Shown here: piece by piece, positions 26,119-33,691 of the stretch
Numbering within the stretch: the first letter of the stretch is position 1
How the letters are laid out: the number at the start of each line of letters is the position of its first letter
Assembly: GCF_005217615.1 (NCBI RefSeq)
Contig: NZ_SZNK01000001.1
Span: forward strand, 5,418,501-5,482,500
Direction of reading: 5' to 3'
From: Brevibacillus antibioticus
GTDB lineage: Bacteria > Bacillota > Bacilli > Brevibacillales > Brevibacillaceae
DNA: 64,000 nucleotides
The notes under the pieces: generated by a model
What the model saw: only the letters and a program-made list of their open reading frames with translations
Database searches by the model: none
What the model was told of the DNA's origin: nothing
Program-made: the position numbers and the translations under genes

Positions 26119-27300
26119 ATGCATACAACAACAGCGCCTGTGCATCTCATGAACAACTATGCGAGATGGCCAATCAGTTTGGTAAAAGGAAAAGGAAACC
26201 AGGTGTGGGATGATCAAGGCAAGCAATATCTCGATTTTACCTCAGGAATTGCCGTGACATCGTTAGGGCATGTCCCGCCAAAAGTAACGGCAAAGCTTCA
26301 CGAGCAGCTCGATACGTTGTGGCATTGCTCGAATCTGGTACATGTTCCTCAGCAAGAGATTTTGGCGGAAAAGCTGAGCCGCCTGTCTGGACTGGATCAG
26401 GCCTTTTTCTGCAACAGTGGAGCGGAGGCTAATGAGGGCTTGATCAAGCTCGCCCGCCGCTATGCACAAAAAATAAAAGGGACCGACCGTTACGAAATCA
26501 TCAGCTTTGAACAGTCTTTTCATGGGCGGACATTGGCTACCCTAACGGCTACTGGACAGGAAAAGGTGAAGGACGGATTCGCACCATTGCCCCAAGGATT
26601 TGTCACCGTTCCCTACAACGACCTTGATGCAGTCAAGTCAGCCATTACTGACAAGACATGCGCGATTATGCTGGAGCTGGTTCAGGGAGAAGGCGGCGTG
26701 CATCCAGCAGAAGAGGCGTGGGTGAAGGCGCTGCGTGAATTGTGCGATGCACACGGATTGCTCCTGTTAATCGATGAGATACAGACTGGGATTGGCCGCA
26801 CAGGTACATGGTTTGCCTTCCAGCACTATGACGTGAAACCAGATGCGATTTCATTGGCAAAAGGCTTGGGAAGTGGGTTCCCGATTGGAGCGGTCGTCGC
26901 GACCAAAGAAGTAGCAGAAGCGTTTGCTCCGGGCACGCATGGTACTACTTTTGGCGGGAATCCATTGGCAGCAACTGCTGGAATCGCGACGCTTGCTACG
27001 ATGGAAGAGGAGCAGATCTTGGAGCGGGTCGCCCATATCCATGAAGTATTGCTCAAAGAGCTAGAGAAACTCAAGGCAGAGCATCCGGACAAAGTGGTTA
27101 CGGTTCGGGGAAAAGGATTGCTTCTTGGTGTGGAGCTGACGATTCCTGCTGGTGAACCGATTGCGTATGCACGGGAAAAAGGAGTCATTCTGCTGATGGC
27201 TGGCCCGCAAGTAGTGAGACTTTTGCCTTCGTTTGTAACGACCGACGAGGAAGTAAAGCAAGCCATTACCGTATTAAGCGAGGCGCTGTCGCAGGTTTAG
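26119..27300 (+). CDS. argD: Acetylornithine aminotransferase
   Basis: This class III PLP transaminase moves an amino group to N-acetylglutamate semialdehyde. The 393-residue product has the PLP lysine in ISLAKGLGSGFPIGAV, plus FCNSGAEANEGLIKLAR, SFHGRTLATLTATGQ and LLLIDEIQTGIGRTG. Two in-frame starts exist. ATG 26113 is only two bases from AGGGGAGGG, so ATG 26119 is preferred. Either way the start touches the argB stop. A strong terminator follows, so argC-argB-argD forms one unit. Confidence 0.96.
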   Translation: MHTTTAPVHLMNNYARWPISLVKGKGNQVWDDQGKQYLDFTSGIAVTSLGHVPPKVTAKLHEQLDTLWHCSNLVHVPQQEILAEKLSRLSGLDQAFFCNSGAEANEGLIKLARRYAQKIKGTDRYEIISFEQSFHGRTLATLTATGQEKVKDGFAPLPQGFVTVPYNDLDAVKSAITDKTCAIMLELVQGEGGVHPAEEAWVKALRELCDAHGLLLLIDEIQTGIGRTGTWFAFQHYDVKPDAISLAKGLGSGFPIGAVVATKEVAEAFAPGTHGTTFGGNPLAATAGIATLATMEEEQILERVAHIHEVLLKELEKLKAEHPDKVVTVRGKGLLLGVELTIPAGEPIAYAREKGVILLMAGPQVVRLLPSFVTTDEEVKQAITVLSEALSQV

Positions 27301-27315
27301 ATGAAAAAGCAAAGA

Positions 27316-27357
27316 ATGCAACGAGTAAAAGTAGTCAAAAAACTCGTTGCATTTTTA
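27316..27357 (+). terminator. Terminator after argD
   Basis: ATGCAACGAGT and ACTCGTTGCAT form a perfect 11-pair stem followed by five T residues. It separates argCBD from carAB-argF. Confidence 0.9.
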
Positions 27358-27365
27358 TAATCTCA

Positions 27366-27381
27366 AATGTATATTAATACA
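27366..27381 (+). promoter_or_regulatory. Second ARG box, before carA
   Basis: AATGTATATTAATACA differs at two of 14 core positions from the argC operator core (ATGTATAAAAATAC) and is itself nearly palindromic. It would put carAB-argF under arginine control. Confidence 0.45.
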
Positions 27382-27448
27382 AAAGGTTGCATAAATTTTC
27401 GGTAAGAGCGATCAGGCCGGTGCCCATTGGAGAGGAGTGGCTTTATAT

Positions 27449-28555
27449 ATGGATAGAGAGAATCAATCGTTAGGAACAGGATATTTAACGCTGGAGAGCG
27501 GCGAGGTTTTTACAGGGAAGCTGTATGGCGCCCCTATTAACGGATTTGGAGAAGTGGTTTTTCATACAGGAATGACGGGATATCAAGAGGTGATGACAGA
27601 CCCCTCTTTTGCAGGGCAAATCGTTACCTTCACGTATCCCCTGATCGGCAACTACGGGATCAACGAAAAGGATTATGAGGCAGCCAAGCCAGCTTTGACA
27701 GGGATGATTGTCAGCGAATTATGCATGGAGCCAAGCCATTACGAATCAAACATGACGTTGGCTCAAGCGGCAGAAGCCTTTGGATTCCCGATCCTTGCGG
27801 GGATTGATACGCGAACGATTACAAAGCGCGTCCGTCAAGATGGTACCGTATTCGGTGTCATTTCCGATCAGCCTATGCAGGTAGAGGAAGTGGTGTCCCT
27901 GCGCTACAAGCACGCCAAGAAATCATTAGTTGCCAATGTATCCAGACAACAGGTGGAGCGTTATCCGGGAACAGGGGAGCATGTCGTCTTGATTGACCTC
28001 GGCATGAAGCAATCGATTTTGGATGCCCTTCTCCAGCAGGGCTGCCGTGTCACGGTTGTTCCATTTGATACGAGTTTTGCCCAAATCAATGCGCTTGCAC
28101 CAGACGGCTTGTTGTTTTCCAATGGACCAGGCGATCCGGAGCATTTGCTTGCGTATTGCAGCGAATGGCGCAAAGCCGTGGAGCAGTACCCGACATTAGG
28201 TATTTGCTTGGGACATCAAGTATTGGCGCTGATGTACGGCGGCAAGACAGAAAAGCTCGCATACGGTCACCGCGGCAGCAATCATCCGGTCAAGGATCTG
28301 ATGACTGGAAAAGTATATATGAGTTCACAAAATCACGGGTACGTGGTCAAAGAAGAGTCTTTGGATAAGCGCCAGCTGACCGTTTCCTATCGCAACGTTA
28401 ACGATAGTTCGGTTGAAGGACTGTGCCACGTCAGTCTGCCTGTTTTCAGTGTGCAGTTCCATCCGGAAGCACATCCTGGCCCTAGCGATACATCCCACAT
28501 TTTCCACCAATTCTTGCAGTCGATGCGCGTAGTAGGAGCGAAGAGATATGCCTAA
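27449..28555 (+). CDS. carA: Carbamoyl-phosphate synthase small (glutaminase) chain
   Basis: CarA removes ammonia from glutamine and passes it to CarB. The 368-residue product has the N-terminal small-subunit domain (FGEVVFHTGMTGYQEVMTDPSF). The class I glutamine amidotransferase domain has the catalytic Cys in LGICLGHQVLAL and the His/Glu pair in VQFHPEAHPGP. ATG 27449 is favoured, with AGAGGAG about 11 bases upstream; a GTG at 27437 overlaps that site. Its place between argD and argF marks it as the arginine-linked synthase, distinct from a pyrimidine one. Confidence 0.95.
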   Translation: MDRENQSLGTGYLTLESGEVFTGKLYGAPINGFGEVVFHTGMTGYQEVMTDPSFAGQIVTFTYPLIGNYGINEKDYEAAKPALTGMIVSELCMEPSHYESNMTLAQAAEAFGFPILAGIDTRTITKRVRQDGTVFGVISDQPMQVEEVVSLRYKHAKKSLVANVSRQQVERYPGTGEHVVLIDLGMKQSILDALLQQGCRVTVVPFDTSFAQINALAPDGLLFSNGPGDPEHLLAYCSEWRKAVEQYPTLGICLGHQVLALMYGGKTEKLAYGHRGSNHPVKDLMTGKVYMSSQNHGYVVKEESLDKRQLTVSYRNVNDSSVEGLCHVSLPVFSVQFHPEAHPGPSDTSHIFHQFLQSMRVVGAKRYA

Positions 28556-31500
28556 ATTGCCACACATTCATAAAGTATTGGTCATTGGTTCTGGTCCGAT
28601 CGTCATCGGGCAGGCAGCGGAATTTGATTATGCAGGTGCACAGGCTTGCCTTTCCTTAAAAGAAGCTGGCGTGCAGGTCGTGTTGGTGAACAACAATCCG
28701 GCAACGATCATGACAGATGAACAAGTAGCGGACAAAGTATATCTGGAGCCGCTCACCGTGGAATCCGTGACAGCTATTATCGCAAAAGAGCGTCCCGATG
28801 GCCTCTTGCCTACATTAGGCGGCCAAACGGGACTTAATCTTGCTGTTTCGCTGGCAGAAGCGGGCGTGCTGGAAAAGTACAGCGTCCAACTGTTGGGTAC
28901 GCCGTTGGCTGCCATTCAAAACGGGGAAGACCGTGAGCTGTTCAAGCAATTGATGCAACAAATCGGAGAGCCTGTTCCAGAGAGCGATACAGTCGAATCT
29001 GTAGAAGCAGCAATCGAGTTTGCAAGCACAATCGGCTATCCAGTGATTGTCCGTCCTGCTTATACGCTCGGAGGAGCAGGTGGCGGGATCGCTGGTGATG
29101 AAGCGTCCTTGCGAGTGGTTGCAGCTGGTGGCATTGCGGCTAGCCCAATAGGTCAGGTGCTGATTGAGCGTAGCGTAAAAGGCTGGAAAGAAATCGAATA
29201 CGAGGTCATGCGGGACGCAAATGATACGTGCATCATCGTGTGCAATATGGAAAATTTGGACCCGGTAGGTATTCATACGGGGGACAGTATTGTCGTCGCG
29301 CCATCTCAGACGCTGACAGATCGCCAGTACCAAATGCTGCGCAGCGTATCAACGAAAGTGATTCGTTCACTAGGAGTAGTAGGCGGTTGCAATATTCAAT
29401 TTGCGCTTGATCCGAATTCCGATCGGTACGTGCTGATCGAAGTAAATCCTCGCGTCAGTCGTTCCAGTGCGTTGGCGTCCAAAGCAACAGGTTATCCAAT
29501 CGCGCGGATCGCTGCCAAGCTCGCATTGGGCTACGGACTGGATGAGGTGCTCAATCCAATCACGGGCTATACGTACGCTAGCTTTGAACCAACGCTGGAC
29601 TACATCGTTGTCAAAATCCCGCGCTTCCCGTTTGACAAATTCCCGCTGGCAGACCGCAAGCTGGGGACGCAAATGAAAGCGACTGGTGAGGTCATGTCGA
29701 TCGCCCGCAATCTGGAAGCAGGACTTTTGAAGGCAGTGCGTTCCCTGGAACAAGGCTGCACACATTTGACTCGACCAGAGCTGGCATCTTGGACGCGTGA
29801 GGAGCTTGCCCATTCCTTGCAGGAAGCGACAGATATCAGACTGTTTGTTTTTGCCGAGGCGATCCGCAAAGGTTTTACAGAAAGTGAGCTGCACAGTCTG
29901 ACTGGTGTCGATCCGTTTTTCTTGCGGAGCTTGCGTAAAATCGTGGACTTGGAAGTAGAGCTATCTTGCCACCATAGCAAAACATTGACCCCAGAGCTGT
30001 TGTCAGAAGCAAAACGTCGCGGGTTTGCCGATGAAACCATTGCTTCACTGGTGGGTGCCACACCTGACCAAATCAAATCACTTCGTCAAGAATTGGGCAT
30101 TACGCCTACTTATAAAATCGTGGACACTTGTGCAGCAGAATTTGATGCCCAAACCCCTTACTACTATTCGGATTGGCAAGGAATAGATGAGGTCGAGTCA
30201 CTGTCTGGCCGCAAAGTTCTGGTACTTGGCTCAGGTCCTATACGCATTGGTCAGGGAATCGAATTTGACTATTGCTCTGTGCATGCAGCCAAAGCACTTC
30301 AGGCAAGCGGTATTGCGGCAGTCGTTGTGAACAACAACCCAGAGACGGTCAGCACTGACTATGAAACTGCCGACCATCTTTATTTTGAACCGCTTCACGT
30401 AGAAGACGTGCTGCATATCGCAGAACGTGAACAGGTTGAGGGCGTCATGATTCAGTTCGGTGGTCAAACCGCGATTAATCTGGCAGCCAAGCTGGAGCGC
30501 GCGGGGCAAAACGTAATGGGTACGTCACTTACAGCCATCGAACGTGCGGAGGACCGCGAGCTGTTCTACGCGATGCTACGCAAGCTGGACATTCCGCATA
30601 TCCCCGGTAAAGGAGTATCGTCCTTGGAGGATGCGACCGCGATAGCGGAGGAAATCGGCTTCCCTGTTTTGATGCGACCCTCGTACGTCATCGGCGGGCA
30701 AGGTATGGTAGTTGTCCACAATATCGACGAGCTGCGAGCTACCATTCAAGACTGGTTGAACCATCCGGACATGAGCATGTTTTTCCCGCTCCTCGTGGAT
30801 AAATACGTTCCAGGCAAGGAAGCAGAAGTAGATGCGGTATGCGACGGACAATCTGTTATCATCCCAGGGATTTTCCAGCATGTGGAGAGGGCGGGCATCC
30901 ACTCAGGCGACAGTGTAGCCTTGTTCCCGGCTCCTCATCTGACGGATGACATCAAGCAAAAAATCGCGAGCTATACAGAAGCAATCGCGAGGGAAATGGA
31001 AGCGGTCGGGTTAATCAATATCCAGTTCGTCATTGATGGCGAAACGGTTTATGTACTGGAGGTAAATCCTCGTGCTTCACGGACCGTACCGATTACGAGC
31101 AAAGTGACTGGCATCCCGATGGTTCAACTGGCGGTTCGCGCACAATTGGGTGAAAAGCTTTTGGATATGGGCTACGGTACAGGGCTTTTGCCAGAGATTC
31201 CGTTTGCAGTCGTCAAGGCACCGGTTTTCTCCACGATCAAGCTGAACGGCGTAGACCCGGTACTAGGTCCAGAGATGAAATCGACGGGCGAAGTTCTCGG
31301 CTTGGGGCATTCTTTCGAAGAGGCAGCAGGCAAAGCCTTTGCTTTCAAAGACAATTTGTACGGCGACTGGCAAAAAGGTCAGTTGGTCATGATTTCTTTG
31401 GCAGATGGAGATAAGCAGGATGGCGTAAGAGAGTTGATTGGGCAAATTCAAGCAGACGGTGCCAATCTGGCGGCGACTCCGGGAACGGCCGAGTGGCTGA

Positions 31501-31790
31501 AAAACGAAGGAATTGTCGTGAAGCATATCGTGGCAGATGAAGCGGCGTGGATCGAGCTGTTGCAAGAGGAAGAAGCGGCCTTCGCTCTCGTTACTGCGAC
31601 GAAAGGCAATCGTCAGGGCCGGACAGGATTTGCCCTGCGAAGCCGGATGGTACAACAAGGTGTGCCATTGTTCTTTGCTGTCGATACGTTCGAGTTATAC
31701 GTGAAGTCTATTATGAAGAAAAGAGGTGGCTCGCATGCAGCCAGTGAAGATATTGGAACACTTTCAAAACTTGCCGTTGCAAAAGCATAA
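28548..31790 (+). CDS. carB: Carbamoyl-phosphate synthase large chain
   Basis: CarB makes carbamoyl phosphate from bicarbonate, ammonia and two ATP. The 1080-residue protein shows the internal duplication of the family: two ATP-grasp halves, each opened by a VLVIGSGPIVIGQAAEFDYAG or VLVLGSGPIRIGQGIEFDYC motif. The C-terminal allosteric domain (about 930 to 1060) is followed by a short extra tail. It overlaps carA by eight bases. Its last 56 bases overlap the start of argF, an unusually long same-strand overlap. Confidence 0.96.
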   Translation: MPKLPHIHKVLVIGSGPIVIGQAAEFDYAGAQACLSLKEAGVQVVLVNNNPATIMTDEQVADKVYLEPLTVESVTAIIAKERPDGLLPTLGGQTGLNLAVSLAEAGVLEKYSVQLLGTPLAAIQNGEDRELFKQLMQQIGEPVPESDTVESVEAAIEFASTIGYPVIVRPAYTLGGAGGGIAGDEASLRVVAAGGIAASPIGQVLIERSVKGWKEIEYEVMRDANDTCIIVCNMENLDPVGIHTGDSIVVAPSQTLTDRQYQMLRSVSTKVIRSLGVVGGCNIQFALDPNSDRYVLIEVNPRVSRSSALASKATGYPIARIAAKLALGYGLDEVLNPITGYTYASFEPTLDYIVVKIPRFPFDKFPLADRKLGTQMKATGEVMSIARNLEAGLLKAVRSLEQGCTHLTRPELASWTREELAHSLQEATDIRLFVFAEAIRKGFTESELHSLTGVDPFFLRSLRKIVDLEVELSCHHSKTLTPELLSEAKRRGFADETIASLVGATPDQIKSLRQELGITPTYKIVDTCAAEFDAQTPYYYSDWQGIDEVESLSGRKVLVLGSGPIRIGQGIEFDYCSVHAAKALQASGIAAVVVNNNPETVSTDYETADHLYFEPLHVEDVLHIAEREQVEGVMIQFGGQTAINLAAKLERAGQNVMGTSLTAIERAEDRELFYAMLRKLDIPHIPGKGVSSLEDATAIAEEIGFPVLMRPSYVIGGQGMVVVHNIDELRATIQDWLNHPDMSMFFPLLVDKYVPGKEAEVDAVCDGQSVIIPGIFQHVERAGIHSGDSVALFPAPHLTDDIKQKIASYTEAIAREMEAVGLINIQFVIDGETVYVLEVNPRASRTVPITSKVTGIPMVQLAVRAQLGEKLLDMGYGTGLLPEIPFAVVKAPVFSTIKLNGVDPVLGPEMKSTGEVLGLGHSFEEAAGKAFAFKDNLYGDWQKGQLVMISLADGDKQDGVRELIGQIQADGANLAATPGTAEWLKNEGIVVKHIVADEAAWIELLQEEEAAFALVTATKGNRQGRTGFALRSRMVQQGVPLFFAVDTFELYVKSIMKKRGGSHAASEDIGTLSKLAVAKA

Positions 31791-32706
31791 AGGAAAGGAC
31801 TTCCTACGCGTTGATGAATTCAACGGGGAAGAATTGATGGAGCTGCTCCATCTGTCTGCTCACGTCAAGCAATTGCAAAAGCTGGGACAGCCATTCCAGC
31901 CTTTGCAAGGCAAGACGCTGGGGATGATCTTTGACAAGGCTTCGACCCGCACGCGCGTCTCTTTTGAAGTAGGGATGCATCAGTTGGGTGGCCTGGGGAT
32001 GTTCATGAGCGGAAAAGAGCTGCAGCTCGGACGCGGGGAGCCGATCAGCGACACAGCAAAAGTTCTGTCTCGGTACGTGGATGCCATCATGATTCGCACT
32101 TTCTCCCACTCCTATGTAGAAGAGCTTGCTCTGCACGCGTCAATCCCCATTATCAATGGCTTGACCGATCTGTACCATCCTTGTCAGGCTTTGGCTGATC
32201 TGCTGACGATCTGGGAGCATAAAGGCAAGCTGAAGGGAGTCAAGCTCGCTTATGTAGGAGACGGCAACAACGTGGCGAACTCACTGGTACTGGGCGCAGC
32301 TCTGCTAGGCCTTGATGTGCGGGTGGCGACTCCAGCAGGCTACGAAATGGATGCCACTATTGTCGCAAAAGCTAGAGGGTACGCGAAACAAAGCGGTGGA
32401 AGCATGATGGTGACCACTGATCCGATAGAGGCTGTCATGGGGGCAGATGCTGTATACACGGACGTTTGGACTAGTATGGGTTTTGAGGAAGAAAATGAGG
32501 TGCGTTTGAAAGCTTTTGCTGACTATCAAGTGAACGAAAAATTAGTAGCAGCGGCAGATCGTAATTATCTCTTCTTGCACTGCTTGCCAGCACATCGTGG
32601 GGAAGAAGTGACAAGCGGGGTCATCGACGGATCGCGCTCTGTCATTTTTGATCAGGCTGAAAATAGATTGCACGCACAAAAGGCGATTTTGGCGGCGCTG
32701 GTATGA
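31735..32706 (+). CDS. argF: Ornithine carbamoyltransferase
   Basis: ArgF joins carbamoyl phosphate and ornithine to give citrulline. The 323-residue protein has the carbamoyl-phosphate site STRTRVSFEVGM, the HPCQALADLLT segment and the ornithine-side HCLPAHRGEE. ATG 31735 follows AGAGGTGG by about six bases, inside the carB coding region. The frame could also start at 31726. It ends the carAB-argF transcript. A weak hairpin follows at 32709. Confidence 0.96.
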   Translation: MQPVKILEHFQNLPLQKHKGKDFLRVDEFNGEELMELLHLSAHVKQLQKLGQPFQPLQGKTLGMIFDKASTRTRVSFEVGMHQLGGLGMFMSGKELQLGRGEPISDTAKVLSRYVDAIMIRTFSHSYVEELALHASIPIINGLTDLYHPCQALADLLTIWEHKGKLKGVKLAYVGDGNNVANSLVLGAALLGLDVRVATPAGYEMDATIVAKARGYAKQSGGSMMVTTDPIEAVMGADAVYTDVWTSMGFEEENEVRLKAFADYQVNEKLVAAADRNYLFLHCLPAHRGEEVTSGVIDGSRSVIFDQAENRLHAQKAILAALV

Positions 32707-32708
32707 AC

Positions 32709-32736
32709 ATAGTTCTAGTTAAATGGAACTATTTGT
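32709..32736 (+). terminator. Weak terminator-like hairpin after argF
   Basis: ATAGTTC and GAACTAT pair around a 10-base loop. The tail TTGTAATT has few T residues. Confidence 0.4.
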
Positions 32737-32766
32737 AATTAAATCGAATAGACTATGAATCTATGA

Positions 32767-32796
32767 TTGCCGAATTTTGTCATTTATGTGTAAAAT
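32767..32796 (+). promoter_or_regulatory. Possible promoter of the structured RNA
   Basis: TTGCCG and TAAAAT lie 18 bases apart, ending 24 bases before the first pseudoknot. The -35 is a modest match. Confidence 0.4.
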
Positions 32797-32820
32797 AAAG
32801 GTAGGAAAGAAGCGAAGAAG

Positions 32821-32986
32821 TACGGACTGTATCTGGTCGCTTGGTCCGTATGGAGCCAGTAGCGAATCCAACTTTTTCCGTAATGGAAAAGGAAAGGGGA
32901 GCAGGGGCTGTACTTGGTCGCTTGGCCTCTGCATCACGGACAGTAGCGAAGCCAGCTTTCTCCACTATGCCTGAAGGGGGGAAAAG
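32821..32986 (+). ncRNA. Two tandem H-type pseudoknots, candidate cis-regulatory RNA
   Basis: Two copies about 81 to 84 bases apart share one fold. P1: TACGGAC/GTCCGTA (32821-27/32844-50) and GCAGGGGC/GCCTCTGC (32901-08/32925-32), so the pairing is kept although the bases differ. P2 pseudoknot: TGGTCGCT in the P1 loop pairs with AGCGA..CCA downstream (32834-41 with 32861-70, and 32915-22 with 32945-54), with a two-base bulge in both. P3: CTTTTTCC/GGAAAAGG in copy 1; in copy 2 CTTTCTCC can pair with the GGGGGGAAAAG that holds the ribosome site of the next ORF. I know of no named riboswitch with this set of motifs. The ligand is unknown. Confidence 0.6.
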
Positions 32987-32989
32987 AAA

Positions 32990-33067
32990 ATGAAAAAATG
33001 GTTCGCGGCAATTATGATGGTGGTAGCAATCGTAGCAGCTACTTCTGCAAACTACAACATTGGGTAA
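32990..33067 (+). CDS. Small secreted-type peptide, 25 residues
   Basis: ATG 32990 follows GGGGGG by eight bases. The product is MKKWF, a hydrophobic core of Ala, Ile, Met and Val, then ATSANYNIG. This resembles a short signal peptide with a brief C-terminal remnant, as in secreted signalling peptides of Firmicutes (Phr-type precursors are longer), or a small membrane peptide. It lies directly under the tandem pseudoknots, which could mask its ribosome site, and is followed by a terminator. No homologue is claimed. Confidence 0.5.
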   Translation: MKKWFAAIMMVVAIVAATSANYNIG

Positions 33068-33081
33068 TATTGGATACGAAT

Positions 33082-33114
33082 AAAACACCGCTTGTAACAA
33101 GAGTGGTGTTTTTC
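33082..33114 (+). terminator. Terminator after the small peptide
   Basis: AAAACACC..CTTG pairs with CAAG..GGTGTTTT, followed by T residues. It ends the RNA-peptide unit before the DUF5317 gene. Confidence 0.8.
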
Positions 33115-33139
33115 TCTAATATTTTGGGGGAATACCTTT

Positions 33140-33691
33140 ATGCTACTTGATGTGATTGGTTTATCGTTTGTAATTGCTCTATTAAGAGGAGGAAGGATTA
33201 AAGAGTTTCCGAAGTTTCATAAACTCTCTCTGCTCTTTATTAGTATAGCCCTACAAGCTCTTTCAGCGCTCTATCCCCCGGCAGGAGGGATATTCGTATC
33301 AATCTCTTATGTATTCATACTAGCCTTTCTATTGTTCAATCGCCAATCTGAGGATATACGTATCTTCATGATGGGCTGGTTTTTGAATTCATTGGCTATT
33401 TGGACAAACAATGGAAGAATGCCGATTGATTTGGAACAAGCGAAAAAGCTGCCTTACGATCTTACTCCGGTTATCAATGGGACGAATTTTAAACACAGTA
33501 TTTTGACTGAGAGTACAAATTTGCCGTTTTTAACAGATGTCATCTACATGCCTTCCATTATTCCAAGGGTAATCAGCATAGGCGATATTTTTATTATGCT
33601 AGGTGCGTTTTTATTAGTACAACGCTTAATGAATAAGCCAATCTCACTATTACAACTTCGAGAAGGAAAAAACTATGCAACGAAAAGTTGA
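33140..33691 (+). CDS. DUF5317-like membrane protein
   Basis: This 183-residue protein has about four hydrophobic segments and a conserved central stretch NNGRMPIDLEQAKKLPYDL with HSILTESTNLPFLTDVIYMP. That pattern matches the DUF5317 family of Firmicutes membrane proteins, whose function is unknown. The start at 33140 sits 26 bases after the terminator T-run, with a GGGGG stretch just before. It overlaps the next gene by 17 bases, so it is co-translated with a membrane HD-GYP protein and may act with it as a sensor (inference). Confidence 0.75.
   Translation: MLLDVIGLSFVIALLRGGRIKEFPKFHKLSLLFISIALQALSALYPPAGGIFVSISYVFILAFLLFNRQSEDIRIFMMGWFLNSLAIWTNNGRMPIDLEQAKKLPYDLTPVINGTNFKHSILTESTNLPFLTDVIYMPSIIPRVISIGDIFIMLGAFLLVQRLMNKPISLLQLREGKNYATKS

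Noticed and set aside
32777..32974. Plus-strand 65-codon frame with two similar CxWSLG segments
   Set aside because: It covers the tandem RNA. There is no ribosome site, and most differences between the copies change amino acids while keeping RNA pairing, so structured RNA explains it better.
32780..33100. Minus-strand 106-codon frame over the same region
   Set aside because: No ribosome site; it reads through the reverse of the RNA helices and a terminator.
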